Shown: positions 1 through 8,781, counted from the stretch's first letter. The stretch is 64,000 nucleotides of DNA from Rhizobium sp. GN54 (GCF_021026345.1 NZ_JAJNCZ010000004.1:124001-188000); one strand, 5' to 3'. Notes: generated by a model not told the origin, from the sequence alone. Translations and numbers: made by a program.

Positions 1-794
1 TCGAGGTTGATCGAGGAATTGACGAAGAAGGCGCGCGGCAGCTTTCCATGGGCCTGGTAGAAGGCCTCGAAGGCGCGGGCGGTCATGGCGGGTGAATAGC
101 CGGTCGGCTGGATGCAGGCCTCCGGATCCGCGCCCAGCATCGATCGCTTCACCGCGCGAAATCCGCGGATGCGTTCGCGGCTGGCGTGATCGTTGCGGCC
201 GCCGAAGAGGTAGATCTCCTCCGGCGCGACCGGGCCGTCCTTCCGTGCATGCTCGATGATCGCCTCCGTCAGCATGCGCGCACCTTCGAAATTGTCGCTG
301 ATGACCGACGGCGCCTTCGTGCCGGGAAGATCGATGTTCACATGCCGGAGCCCGGCCTTCTCGCAGACCGCGTGCACGCCGTCCGGGTCGGTCGCGCCGG
401 CAATGAAGAGCTCGTCGATCGAATAGGAGATCAGGGTCTCGACGACCTGGCGCTCCTCCTCGGGATCGCGGCAGGCGCTGACGACGACGGGGCACTGGCC
501 ACGGCTTCGCACCAGGGCCTCGAAGGTCTGCGCCATCGATGAGAAATAGCGGTTGTCATAGACCGGCAGGAGCAGGCCGACGAGGCCGGAACGCGAGGAA
601 CGCAGGCCTCGCGCCTGCAGGTTTGCCGTATAGCCGTGCTGGTCGGCAAGGTCCTGGATCAGCTTGGCCGTCGCCTCCTTGATGCGCCGCTTGCGCCAGC
701 TTCCGTTCAGGACGGCGCTGACGGTGGATGGCGAACTGCCGGATAAAACCGACAGATCGTAGATCGTCGCCTTCTTCTTTCCAACCTCTGTCAT
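1..794 (-). CDS. LacI-family transcriptional regulator (3' end cut by window edge)
   Basis: About 264 N-terminal residues are visible and the C-terminus lies outside the window. Residues 9-30 (ATIYDLSVLSG...STVSAVLNG) form a LacI-type helix-turn-helix, followed by a hinge (TANLQARGLRSSRSG) and the start of a periplasmic-binding-like sensor domain (GLVGLLLPVYDNRYFS). It is divergent from the sugar operon starting at 1032 and shares its control region, so it is the likely local repressor, released by the imported sugar or an intermediate. The start is the ATG read from 794. Confidence 0.9.
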   Translation of the reverse strand, partial: MTEVGKKKATIYDLSVLSGSSPSTVSAVLNGSWRKRRIKEATAKLIQDLADQHGYTANLQARGLRSSRSGLVGLLLPVYDNRYFSSMAQTFEALVRSRGQCPVVVSACRDPEEERQVVETLISYSIDELFIAGATDPDGVHAVCEKAGLRHVNIDLPGTKAPSVISDNFEGARMLTEAIIEHARKDGPVAPEEIYLFGGRNDHASRERIRGFRAVKRSMLGADPEACIQPTGYSPAMTARAFEAFYQAHGKLPRAFFVNSSINL

Positions 795-836
795 TTCCGC
801 CCCTTCGATCGGTGCTTCCTTAGGGACAAATCCCCC

Positions 837-866
837 TTGACGAAAAGCCCCGGCTTGGTCGATAGT
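837..866 (+). promoter_or_regulatory. Candidate sigma-70 promoter of the sugar operon
   Basis: TTGACG (837-842) and GATAGT (861-866) are separated by 18 bases, 166 bases before the start of the binding-protein gene. Each box matches consensus at 4-5 positions. The LacI-type repeats begin directly downstream, as expected for a repressed promoter. Confidence 0.4.
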
Positions 867-868
867 CA

Positions 869-909
869 TTGCACCATCGATTGTGCAAAAAAGAAAGACC
901 GATTGTGCA
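869..909. promoter_or_regulatory. Candidate LacI-family operator region
   Basis: An inverted repeat TTGCAC-N8-GTGCAA spans 869-888. The half-sequence CGATTGTGCA occurs at 878-887 and again at 900-909, 22 bases apart (about two helical turns). It lies between the divergent LacI regulator and the sugar operon, at the predicted transcription start. Binding by this particular regulator is inferred. Confidence 0.45.
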
Positions 910-1031
910 GGATGGTTCGCCGGAGGAGGCGGAACGGGAGGCAAGGGATACCCCTGGCCAAGGAGCAACCAGTAGAACCTGCCGCTGCGCGGCCGGTCGC
1001 TCGCCGATGCGAGCTTGGAGGAGGAGTGAAC

Positions 1032-2015
1032 ATGAGGAAGCTTGTTGTCGTGGCGCTTGCCGCATCGCTGTCGCTCGCCGGTGCGGTGGTTGCGTTTGCC
1101 CAGGATACCGGGAAGGTCGGTGTGGTCGTGAAGATCGGCGGCATCCCGTGGTTCAATGCGATGGAGGCCGGCATCAAGGAACAGGGCCAGAAGATCGGCG
1201 TCGACGCCTTCATGATCGGTCCGACCAGCGCCGATCCGGCGCTGCAGGTGCGCGCCATCGAGGACCTGATCGCCCAGGGCGTCAAGGTCATCGGCGTGGT
1301 CCCGAACGACGCCAAGGTGCTCGAACCGGTGCTCTCCAAGGCCCAGGCCGCCGGCATCAAGGTCATCACCCATGAATCGCCCGCCCAGAAGGGCGCCGAC
1401 TGGAATTTCGAACTCGCCTCGTCCACCGGCTTCGGCGAAGCCCATGCCAAGCTTCTGGCCGAAAAGACGGGTGGCAAGGGCGAATATGCCGTCTTCGTCG
1501 GTTCGCTGACGGTGCCGCTGCACAATGCCTGGGCCGATGCCGCCATCGAATATCTCAAGGCGAACCATCCGGACATGAAACTGGTCGGCGAGCGCTACGG
1601 CGTTGCCGAGGACGTGGACAAGAGCCGCTCCACGGCACTCGACCTGATCGCCGCCCATCCGGACCTCAAGGGCTTCCTCGCCTTCGGCAGCCAGGGTCCG
1701 ATCGGCGCCGGCCGCGCCGTGGAGGAGCGTCGCAAGACCGGCGAGATCTTCGTGCTCGGCCCGTTCTCGCCCGGACAGGGCCAGAAGCTCATCAAGTCGG
1801 ATGCGATTTCCGGCGGCTTCATGTGGAATCCGAAGCAGGCCGGTGAAGTCTTCGTCACCCTCGCCGATCGCATGATGAAGGGCGAGAGCATCAAGGAAGG
1901 CGACGACATCGTGGGTCTTGGCGTGATCAAGCCGGTCGGCAACGACATCATCGTCGACCAGCTTCTCCCCATCAACAAGGATACGGTCGACGAACTGGCC
2001 GCCATGGGCCTCTGA
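1032..2015 (+). CDS. Sugar ABC transporter substrate-binding protein (LsrB/RbsB type)
   Basis: This 327-residue periplasmic binding protein has a signal peptide (MRKLVVVALAASLSLAG..., likely cleaved after AFA at residue 23). A periplasmic-binding-protein fold follows (VGVVVKIGGIPWFNAMEAGIKEQG; IEDLIAQGVKVIGVVPND) that resembles the AI-2/rhamnose binding subgroup. The ATG at 1032 is chosen because GGAGGAGGAG precedes it and the signal peptide begins there; an in-frame opening reaches back to 837. It is the first gene of an operon with one double-ATPase, two permeases and three catabolic enzymes, so the ligand is probably a ketose or deoxy-sugar rather than the AI-2 signal. Confidence 0.9.
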   Translation: MRKLVVVALAASLSLAGAVVAFAQDTGKVGVVVKIGGIPWFNAMEAGIKEQGQKIGVDAFMIGPTSADPALQVRAIEDLIAQGVKVIGVVPNDAKVLEPVLSKAQAAGIKVITHESPAQKGADWNFELASSTGFGEAHAKLLAEKTGGKGEYAVFVGSLTVPLHNAWADAAIEYLKANHPDMKLVGERYGVAEDVDKSRSTALDLIAAHPDLKGFLAFGSQGPIGAGRAVEERRKTGEIFVLGPFSPGQGQKLIKSDAISGGFMWNPKQAGEVFVTLADRMMKGESIKEGDDIVGLGVIKPVGNDIIVDQLLPINKDTVDELAAMGL

Positions 2016-2036
2016 GAGGCCCCCTCCCGGGTGACG

Positions 2037-2095
2037 GGCCGGTCCTTGCGACCGGCCTGCCACTCGCGAACCGGAGGTTTCCGGCCGAGGCCGGA
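2037..2095 (+). promoter_or_regulatory. Tandem stem-loops between binding-protein and ATPase genes
   Basis: GGCCGGTC-CTTGC-GACCGGCC (2037-2057) is a perfect 8-bp hairpin, and TCCGGCC-GA-GGCCGGA (2080-2095) is a second. No T-run follows, so a complete terminator is unlikely. Such intercistronic structures commonly keep the upstream binding-protein mRNA more abundant than the downstream ATPase mRNA. Confidence 0.5.
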
Positions 2096-2148
2096 GCCAA
2101 TGACGTCCCGTAACCTTGGCCGCAATTTCGGACTGGCAGGCAACCGAC

Positions 2149-3663
2149 ATGAGCACCGCAACGGATGAGGGCGCAAACGCCCGGCCGCTCCTTTCGCTCC
2201 GCGGCATCAACATGACATTCGGCGGGGTCAGAGCTCTGAAGAACGTGTCCTTCGAGGTGATGCCCGGCGAGGTCCATTGCCTGGCCGGCGAGAACGGCAG
2301 CGGAAAGAGCACGCTGATCAAGGTGATATCAGGTGTCTACACGCCGGCGGCCGGCGCCGAGATCGTCTTCGACGGCGAGAGCATACCGCACATGACGCCC
2401 GGCATGGCGCAGGCGCGCGGTATCCAGATCATCTGGCAGGACCTCGCGCTGTTTCCGGAAATGAGCGTCGCCGAGAATATCGCCTTCCAGACCCTGTCGG
2501 GCGCGCGCCCGCGTCCCGTCAACTATGCCACCATCCGCAGCGTTGCCGAGGAAGCGCTGGCCCGGCTCGGCGTCAGCCTCGACGTCGACAGGCCGCTCAA
2601 GGACTATGCCATCGCCCAGCGCCAGATCGTGGCGATCGCCCGGGCACTGGTCGGGGAGGCGCGCGTCGTCTTCATGGACGAGCCGACGGCCTCGCTGACC
2701 CAATCGGAGACCGACCACCTGCTGGCGATCGTTCGCAATCTCTCGGCCTCCGGCGTCGCGGTGGTCTTCGTCAGCCATCGCCTCGCCGAGGTGCTGGAAA
2801 TCTCCTCGCGCATCACCGTGCTTCGCGACGGTGCGCTGGTCGGCGTCTATCCCGTGGAAGGCATGACGCAGTCGAAGATCACCGAACTGATGACCGGCCG
2901 CACCTTCGACCAGAATACCCGCGCCCGCGATGTCTCAGGCAGTTCCGTCGTGCTGTCGGCCAGCAATCTCTCCCGCCCCGGCGAATTCAGCGACATCTCT
3001 TTCGACCTGCACCGCGGCGAAACGCTTGGGATCACCGGGCTGCTCGGCTCGGGGCGCACCGAGCTGGCGCTGACGCTGTTCGGTATGCGCCGGCCCGCCT
3101 CCGGCACTGTCACGCTATCCGGCAGGCCGGTGCGCTTTGCCTCCAACCGCGAGGCAATCGCAGCCGGGGTGGCCTATCTCTCGGAGGACCGGCTGTCGCT
3201 CGGCCTCAACCAGCCGCAGTCCATCGCCGACAATCTGGTCATGGCCTCGCTCAACCGTATCCTGAGCGGCCGGCTGATCTCGACGGAAAAGAAGCGCTCG
3301 CTCGTCTCGCGCTGGATCGCCGACCTCGGCGTCAAGATCGGCCGGCAGGACGATGCGATCTCGACCCTTTCGGGCGGCAACCAGCAGCGGGTGGCGATCG
3401 CCAAATGGCTCGCCACTGATCCGAAGGTGCTGATCCTCGATTCCCCCACCGTCGGCGTCGACGTCGGCGCCCGGGCCGGCATCTTCGAGATCGTCGCGCG
3501 GCTGGCCGAGGCGGGGCTTTCGATCATCCTGATCTCGGACGAGGTGCCGGAGGTCTATTTCAACGCGGACCGGGTCATCCACATGGAAAAGGGCCGTATC
3601 GCCGGTGTGTACGATCCGCGCGCCAGCACGCTGAAGGACCTGGAGGCTTCGGTCTATGCGTAA
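2149..3663 (+). CDS. Sugar ABC transporter ATPase with two nucleotide-binding domains
   Basis: This 504-residue RbsA/LsrA-type protein powers sugar import. The first domain has Walker A GENGSGKST (about 47-55) and Walker B VVFMDEPTASL, but its signature is degenerate (AIAQRQ). The second domain has a good signature (LSGGNQQR), but its Walker A is degenerate (GLLGSGRTE) and the catalytic Glu after Walker B is replaced (LILDSPTVGVDVG). Asymmetric sites are common in this family. The ATG at 2149 fits the family N-terminus; a TTG at 2116 would add 11 residues. Its 3' end overlaps the next gene by 8 bases. Confidence 0.9.
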   Translation: MSTATDEGANARPLLSLRGINMTFGGVRALKNVSFEVMPGEVHCLAGENGSGKSTLIKVISGVYTPAAGAEIVFDGESIPHMTPGMAQARGIQIIWQDLALFPEMSVAENIAFQTLSGARPRPVNYATIRSVAEEALARLGVSLDVDRPLKDYAIAQRQIVAIARALVGEARVVFMDEPTASLTQSETDHLLAIVRNLSASGVAVVFVSHRLAEVLEISSRITVLRDGALVGVYPVEGMTQSKITELMTGRTFDQNTRARDVSGSSVVLSASNLSRPGEFSDISFDLHRGETLGITGLLGSGRTELALTLFGMRRPASGTVTLSGRPVRFASNREAIAAGVAYLSEDRLSLGLNQPQSIADNLVMASLNRILSGRLISTEKKRSLVSRWIADLGVKIGRQDDAISTLSGGNQQRVAIAKWLATDPKVLILDSPTVGVDVGARAGIFEIVARLAEAGLSIILISDEVPEVYFNADRVIHMEKGRIAGVYDPRASTLKDLEASVYA

Positions 3664-4687
3664 GCTATTCCTGTCCCACACGACCGAATTCGTGCTGATC
3701 GGCGTCATCGTGGCGATGAGCGTCTTCCTCGGGTTCGCCACCGATCGCTTCCTGACGCTCGGCAATGCCTTCGACCTTCTCAATATCAGCGCCGTCAACA
3801 TCATCTTTGCCGTCGGTCTGCTGGTGGTGCTGATCGCCGGCGGCATCGACATCTCGTTTGCGGTCGCAGCCTCGGTGGTGCAATACGTCACCGCGCTGGC
3901 GCTGGAGCGCATCGGTGGAGGCGGCTGGGTCTCGGGCCTTCTCATCGCCGGCAGCGCGGGCATTTTTCTCGGCGCGATCAACGCCTTCCTGATCCACCGT
4001 TTCCGCATCATCTCGATCGTCGTGACGATCGCCACCTTCAACATCTATTTCGGCCTCCTGATGTTCTTCACCAAGGGGGTGTCAATCTACAACCTGCCCG
4101 ACTGGCTGACGACGCGCGTCATCGTCTACGAACGCGAGATGGCCGATGGCAGCTGGGCCGAGATCACCCTTCCGGTCGTCGTCATGGCCATCTGCGTGCT
4201 TGCTACCTGGCTGTTCATCAGCCGCACGACGACCGGCCGCCAGCTCTATGCCTTCGGCGACAACCCGGAAGGTGCACGCCGCTTCGGCATCAACATCGGC
4301 GCCATGCAGTTCATCGCCTTCGGCTGGCTCGGTCTGATGGCGGGCATCGCCGGCCTGATGCAGGCGCATTACGCCCAGGAGGTCGTGCCGAACGCGCTCT
4401 ATGGCCGTGAGCTCGACGTGCTCGCCGCCGTGGTGCTCGGCGGCGCCCGGCTTGGCGGCGGCAAGGGCTCGGTGCTCGGCTGCGTGCTCGGCGTGCTGCT
4501 CGTCTCCATCACCCAGAACGGGCTGAACCTGATGGGCGTCTCGCCCTTCGCCTTCAAGATGATCGTCGGCGCCATCATCCTCGCCGCGATCACGCTTTCG
4601 AGCGCCCGCATCGAAAAGCTCGTGCCGATACTTGCTCCCCGCAAACCGGCGGATGGCGAAGCCGCAGCAAGGGGAGAGAGCCGATGA
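3656..4687 (+). CDS. Sugar ABC transporter permease (RbsC/BPD_transp_2 type)
   Basis: This 343-residue inner-membrane permease is strongly hydrophobic. It has the family features ISAVNIIFAVGLLVVLIAGGIDISFA near the N-terminus and a conserved GRQLYAFGDNPEGARRFGIN loop followed by LAAVVLGGARLGGGKGSVLG. It overlaps the ATPase gene by 8 bases and the second permease by 4 (ATGA), which implies translational coupling. It should pair with the next gene product as a heterodimeric channel. Confidence 0.9.
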   Translation: MRKLFLSHTTEFVLIGVIVAMSVFLGFATDRFLTLGNAFDLLNISAVNIIFAVGLLVVLIAGGIDISFAVAASVVQYVTALALERIGGGGWVSGLLIAGSAGIFLGAINAFLIHRFRIISIVVTIATFNIYFGLLMFFTKGVSIYNLPDWLTTRVIVYEREMADGSWAEITLPVVVMAICVLATWLFISRTTTGRQLYAFGDNPEGARRFGINIGAMQFIAFGWLGLMAGIAGLMQAHYAQEVVPNALYGRELDVLAAVVLGGARLGGGKGSVLGCVLGVLLVSITQNGLNLMGVSPFAFKMIVGAIILAAITLSSARIEKLVPILAPRKPADGEAAARGESR

Positions 4688-5670
4688 ATGCGCTCGCCGC
4701 CCGCTTCAACGCCATCTTCGGGGCCGACATGGCCGGTCCCTTCGCGGCGCTCGCCGCCGTGCTGATCTTCTTCGGCTTCGCCTCGCCGCAGTTCCTGACG
4801 GGCGCGACCTTCGGGTCGGTGGCGTTCCAGCTGCCCGAGCTCGGCATCCTGACGCTCGCGATGCTGCTGCCGATCCTGACCGGCGGCCTCAATCTCGCGA
4901 TCACGTTTACCGCCAACATCGCCGGCCTGACGCTCGCCTGGACGCTGCAGACCAATGGCGGCGCCGATGCCGGGCCCGCCGCCTTCCTGCTCGGCTCGGT
5001 TCTGGCGTTGGCGGTCGGCGGCGCCAGCGGCCTCGTGATGGGCCTCGTGATCGCCTTTACCCGGGCGCATCCGATCCTCGTGTCGCTGTCGATGATGATC
5101 TTCCTGCGCGGCCTCGGCGAATTCCTGACGCGTGGCGGCGATATCTCGGGCTTTCCAGCCTTCGTTTCTCCGATCGGCCACGGCAGCATCTTCGGTATCC
5201 CAGTGCCGCTTCTGATCCTGATCGCCTGCGTGATCGTCTGCCATATCCTGCTGTCACGCTCGAAGCTTGGTTTTTCCACCTACATGATCGGCTCCAACAT
5301 CGAATCCGCCCGCTATTCCGGCATCAACACGCGCAAGGTGCTGGTGCTGGTCTATGTGCTGTCGGGCGTGATGGCGGCGATTGCCGGCATCATCATGCTC
5401 GCCCGTTTCAACTCGGTGCGTGTCGGACACGGCGAATCCTATCTGCTGATCACCGTGCTCGCCTGCTTCCTCGGCGGCATCAATCCGTTCGGCGGCTTCG
5501 GTCGTGTCCTGCCCGTCTTCGTGGCGCTCGTCGTGCTGCAGCTTCTGTCCTCGGGGCTCAACCTGCTCGGCGCCAACCAGCATCTGACCACCGCCGTCTG
5601 GGGCATCCTGCTCATCGTCGTGATGGTGCTCCGGTGGTTCTCGGCAACGTTCGTCAAAATCGTGAAATAG
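4684..5670 (+). CDS. Sugar ABC transporter permease, second subunit
   Basis: This 328-residue permease is of the same class as its upstream neighbour. Its membrane segments include LPELGILTLAMLLPILTGGLNLA, and it has the inner loop YMIGSNIESARYSGIN and the motif LLITVLACFLGGINPFGGFG. The ATG overlaps the previous stop codon. It completes the importer with the binding protein and the double ATPase. The catabolic enzymes follow after 11 bases, so the whole set is probably co-transcribed. Confidence 0.9.
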   Translation: MNALAARFNAIFGADMAGPFAALAAVLIFFGFASPQFLTGATFGSVAFQLPELGILTLAMLLPILTGGLNLAITFTANIAGLTLAWTLQTNGGADAGPAAFLLGSVLALAVGGASGLVMGLVIAFTRAHPILVSLSMMIFLRGLGEFLTRGGDISGFPAFVSPIGHGSIFGIPVPLLILIACVIVCHILLSRSKLGFSTYMIGSNIESARYSGINTRKVLVLVYVLSGVMAAIAGIIMLARFNSVRVGHGESYLLITVLACFLGGINPFGGFGRVLPVFVALVVLQLLSSGLNLLGANQHLTTAVWGILLIVVMVLRWFSATFVKIVK

Positions 5671-5681
5671 GAGAAACGACC

Positions 5682-6530
5682 ATGGAAGGTTTCGGCGTTC
5701 ACACCAGCATGTGGACCATGAACTGGGACCGGGCAGGCGCCGAGAAGGCGATTGCCGGGGCTGTGCATTACAAGATGGACTTCATCGAGATCGCGCTTTT
5801 GAACGCACCCGCCGTCGATACGAAGCACACGCGCGACCTGCTGGAGAAGAACAGGCTGCGCGCCGTCTGCTCGCTCGGGCTGCCCGAACACGCCTGGGCC
5901 TCCGTCCGCCCGGATGCGGCGATCGAGCACCTGAAGGTCGCGATCGACAAGACCGCGGAAATGGGGGCGGAGGCGCTGTCCGGCGTCATCTTCGGCGGCA
6001 TCGGCGAGCGCACCGGAGTTCCGCCGACGCAGGGCGAATACGACAACATCGCTAAAGTGCTCGAGGCGGCCTCGAAGCATGCCAGGCAGTACAATATCGA
6101 GCTCGGCGTCGAGGCCGTGAACCGCTACGAGAACCACCTGATCAATTCGGCCCAGCAGGCGGTCGACATGGTGGAGCGCGTCGGTGCCGACAATATCTTC
6201 GTCCACCTCGACACCTACCACATGAACATCGAGGAAAAGGGTGCTGCCAACGGCATCCTGGTCGCCCGCGATCACCTGAAATACATCCACCTCTCCGAGA
6301 GCGACCGCGGCACGCCGGGCTATGGCAACATTCCCTGGGATGCGATCTATGCGGCGCTGGCCGCGATCGGCTTCAAGGGCGGGCTTGCGATGGAGAGCTT
6401 CATCAACATGCCGCCGGAAGTGGCCTACGGCCTTGCCGTCTGGCGTCCCGTCGCCCGCGACATGGAGGAGGTGATGGGCAACGGCCTGCCCTTCCTGCGC
6501 AACAAGGCCGAGCAGTACGGTCTGATCTGA
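5682..6530 (+). CDS. Ketose 3-epimerase family protein (D-tagatose/D-psicose/L-ribulose 3-epimerase type)
   Basis: This 282-residue TIM-barrel sugar epimerase probably interconverts ketoses at C3. Candidate metal ligands are E144 (GVEAVNRYENH), D177 (HLDTYHMNIEE), H203 (YIHLSES) and E238 (AMESF). The spacings of 33, 26 and 35 residues equal those of the E-D-H-E sites of characterised D-tagatose and D-psicose 3-epimerases. The ATG at 5682 follows AGGAGA; a longer in-frame opening runs back through the permease gene and is not used. Its place before a kinase and an aldolase suggests it prepares the ketose for phosphorylation. The exact substrate is unknown. Confidence 0.8.
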   Translation: MEGFGVHTSMWTMNWDRAGAEKAIAGAVHYKMDFIEIALLNAPAVDTKHTRDLLEKNRLRAVCSLGLPEHAWASVRPDAAIEHLKVAIDKTAEMGAEALSGVIFGGIGERTGVPPTQGEYDNIAKVLEAASKHARQYNIELGVEAVNRYENHLINSAQQAVDMVERVGADNIFVHLDTYHMNIEEKGAANGILVARDHLKYIHLSESDRGTPGYGNIPWDAIYAALAAIGFKGGLAMESFINMPPEVAYGLAVWRPVARDMEEVMGNGLPFLRNKAEQYGLI

Positions 6531-6546
6531 TCAGGTTGTCGAAAGC

Positions 6547-6572
6547 CCGCATTCCCGGGGTCGGGAATGCGG
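6547..6572 (+). promoter_or_regulatory. Intercistronic stem-loop before the kinase gene
   Basis: CCGCATTCCC-GGGGTC-GGGAATGCGG is a perfect 10-bp stem with a 6-base loop, ending 5 bases before the kinase ribosome-binding site (AGGAGGGGA). There is no T-run. It could trim or stabilise mRNA, or tune kinase translation. Confidence 0.55.
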
Positions 6573-6591
6573 CGCAGGAGGGGAGTGTACC

Positions 6592-8046
6592 GTGTCCGCT
6601 GATGCGTCCGCCGCGAGCGTTGCCGTGCTCGATATCGGCAAGACCAATATCAAGCTCAGTGCCGTCACGCGAGACGGCGTGGTCGCGGAGACGCTCTCTG
6701 TCACCAATGCCGTGCTGTCTGGCCCGCCCTGGCGTCACCACGATCTCGCAGGGACCGGCGACTGGGTCCTCGACGGCCTTGCGACCCTTTCCCGCCGCCA
6801 TCCGATCGATACCTTCGTGGCCACCGGCCATGGCTCCGGCGCGGTGCTCGTCGGGCCGGATCCGGACGACGGGGGCGGCGTGGCGTTGCCGATGATCGAC
6901 TACGAACAGCCGCTGCCCGAGGCGATCGGCCGTGCCTATCGGCCGCTGGCCGGCTCCTTCCGCGACCGCGGCAGCACGATCATGCACGGGGCGACCCATC
7001 AGGCCCGGCAGTTGCTGTGGATGGAGATCGCCGAGCCGGAGCGCTTTGCCGGCGCCCGCTGGCTTCTCTGCTCGCCGCAATACTGGGCCTTCAGGCTGAC
7101 GGGTGTTGCCGCGGCGGAAGCGACGAGCCTCGGTGCGCAATCCCATCTCTGGAATACGCCGGATTCTTGCCCGGCGCCGATCGTCACCGTGCGCGGCTGG
7201 CAGCGGCTGATGCCCAGGTTCGTTCCTGCCTGGGCGAGCCTCGGCACGGTGCGCCCCGCGCTTGCCGCCCGTTTCGGCCTGCCGACCGGCTTGCGGGTTC
7301 TGACCGGCATCCACGACAGCAGCGCCAATTTCTACCGCTACCAGGCCGCGGGCCTTGCCGATGCGGCAGTGGTTTCCACCGGCACCTGGATCGTCGGCAT
7401 GAGCGCCGCAACCCCGCTCGACAGCGTGCGGGAGGAAAGCGGCATGACGATCAACAGCGACGTCTTCGGCAACCCCGTCGCCGGCGCGCTGACGATGGGC
7501 GGGCGGGAATTTACCCATGTGGCCGGCGAGACGGACAGCGCAGCAGTCGACCCCGCCCTGGCGCTTCGCCTCGTCGAGCGCGGCACCATGGCGCTGCCGA
7601 CCTTCGGCGCCGACGACGGCTTCTTTCCGGGCAGCGCCGGACGCGGCGAGATCGTCGGGCCACCGCCGGAAACGGCAGCCGAGCGCAAGGCGCTCGCGAC
7701 CCTCTACATGGCGCTCCTGACCGTGGAATGCCTCGACGCGCTCCAGGCGAAGGACCGCGCCGTGCTCGACGGCAGCTATCTGCGCGAGCCGCTCTACGCG
7801 CGGCTGGTCGCCGCGTTCCGGGCTGGCGGCGAGACGCTCTTCAACCTCGACGCCTACGGCGTTGCGACCGGCACCGCGCTGCTTGCTTCCCATGGCACGA
7901 GCCGGGCGCGCGACAGCCTGGCGCTGCAGCGTCCCGATCCGCTTCCCGGTGCTGCGGCCCTGCTCGACGCCTATCGCGCGCGCTGGCGCGAAGCGGCCCA
8001 CCGCCATTATTCCACTTCCGTATCGTCCCGAAAGGCATGGACATGA
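6592..8046 (+). CDS. FGGY-family carbohydrate kinase (rhamnulokinase/fuculokinase-like)
   Basis: This 484-residue kinase probably makes a ketose-1-phosphate for the adjacent aldolase. The phosphate-binding loop near the N-terminus reads VLDIGKTNIKLSAV. A sugar/catalytic-Asp region reads GIHDSSANFYRY, and VVSTGTWIVGM resembles the STGTW-type motif of deoxy-ketose kinases. The start is GTG at 6592 after a strong AGGAGGGGA site. The stop codon overlaps the aldolase ATG. The substrate cannot be read from sequence alone. Confidence 0.85.
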   Translation: MSADASAASVAVLDIGKTNIKLSAVTRDGVVAETLSVTNAVLSGPPWRHHDLAGTGDWVLDGLATLSRRHPIDTFVATGHGSGAVLVGPDPDDGGGVALPMIDYEQPLPEAIGRAYRPLAGSFRDRGSTIMHGATHQARQLLWMEIAEPERFAGARWLLCSPQYWAFRLTGVAAAEATSLGAQSHLWNTPDSCPAPIVTVRGWQRLMPRFVPAWASLGTVRPALAARFGLPTGLRVLTGIHDSSANFYRYQAAGLADAAVVSTGTWIVGMSAATPLDSVREESGMTINSDVFGNPVAGALTMGGREFTHVAGETDSAAVDPALALRLVERGTMALPTFGADDGFFPGSAGRGEIVGPPPETAAERKALATLYMALLTVECLDALQAKDRAVLDGSYLREPLYARLVAAFRAGGETLFNLDAYGVATGTALLASHGTSRARDSLALQRPDPLPGAAALLDAYRARWREAAHRHYSTSVSSRKAWT

Positions 8047-8747
8047 CCGACACCACCGATATCGCCACCCTGCGTCGCCAGATGCTGGAAACCTGCCGCC
8101 GGATGAATTCGAGCGGCATCAACCAGGGCACAGCCGGCAATCTTTCCGTGCGCACCGGCACCGGCTTCCTCATCACGCCCTCCTCCATGCCCTACGACAC
8201 GATGACGCCGGAGGATCTGGTGGAGATGGATTTCGACGGCACCTATGCCGGCCACCGCCCCTCGTCGGAATGGCGCTTCCACCGCGATATCCTGAAGAAC
8301 CGGACCGATATCGACGTCGTGCTGCACTGCCATTCCATCTATGCGACGACGCTCGCCTGCCATCATCGGACGATCCCGAGCTTCCACTACATGACCGGGG
8401 TTGCCGGCGGCACGACGATCCGCTGCGCCGACTATGCCACGTTCGGCACGCAAGCACTTTCGGATGCGGCGCTGAAGGCGCTGGACGGCCGGCTTGCCTG
8501 CCTGCTCGGCCAGCACGGCCAGATCTCGCTCGGCAAGACGCTGGAGCATGCATTGTGGCTTGCGATCGAGGTGGAGACGCTGTCGCGCATGTATGTGCAG
8601 GCGCTGACCCTCGGCGAGCCGCCAATCCTGCCGGACGACGAGATGGAGCGGGTGATCGCGCAGATGAAGCGCATGAGCTACGGCCACGGGCCGGAGGCCG
8701 AAGGCTCCAACGACATCGCCCGCCCGAGAGCCAGGCCGCCGGAATGA
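8043..8747 (+). CDS. Class II aldolase (FucA/AraD family), ketose-1-phosphate cleaving
   Basis: This 234-residue zinc aldolase-type protein has SSEWRFHRDI, carrying the expected catalytic Glu. It also has zinc ligands in VVLHCHSIYATTLACH and LLGQHGQISLG. With the upstream kinase it would split a ketose-1-phosphate into DHAP and a short aldehyde, as FucA does for L-fuculose-1-phosphate. The chosen ATG (8043) overlaps the kinase stop (ATGA); another ATG lies 6 bases earlier. It is the last gene of the operon. An L-ribulose-5-phosphate epimerase is less likely given the kinase type. Confidence 0.85.
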   Translation: MTDTTDIATLRRQMLETCRRMNSSGINQGTAGNLSVRTGTGFLITPSSMPYDTMTPEDLVEMDFDGTYAGHRPSSEWRFHRDILKNRTDIDVVLHCHSIYATTLACHHRTIPSFHYMTGVAGGTTIRCADYATFGTQALSDAALKALDGRLACLLGQHGQISLGKTLEHALWLAIEVETLSRMYVQALTLGEPPILPDDEMERVIAQMKRMSYGHGPEAEGSNDIARPRARPPE

Positions 8748-8781
8748 CGGGTCGCCTGCATTCGGCTCGCTGCCGCAGGTT

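Noticed and set aside
1032-5670. Assignment of the first importer as an AI-2 (Lsr) uptake system
   Set aside because: The binding protein resembles LsrB, but LsrF/LsrG/LsrK/LsrR-type partners are missing and the linked enzymes form a ketose-epimerase/kinase/aldolase set.
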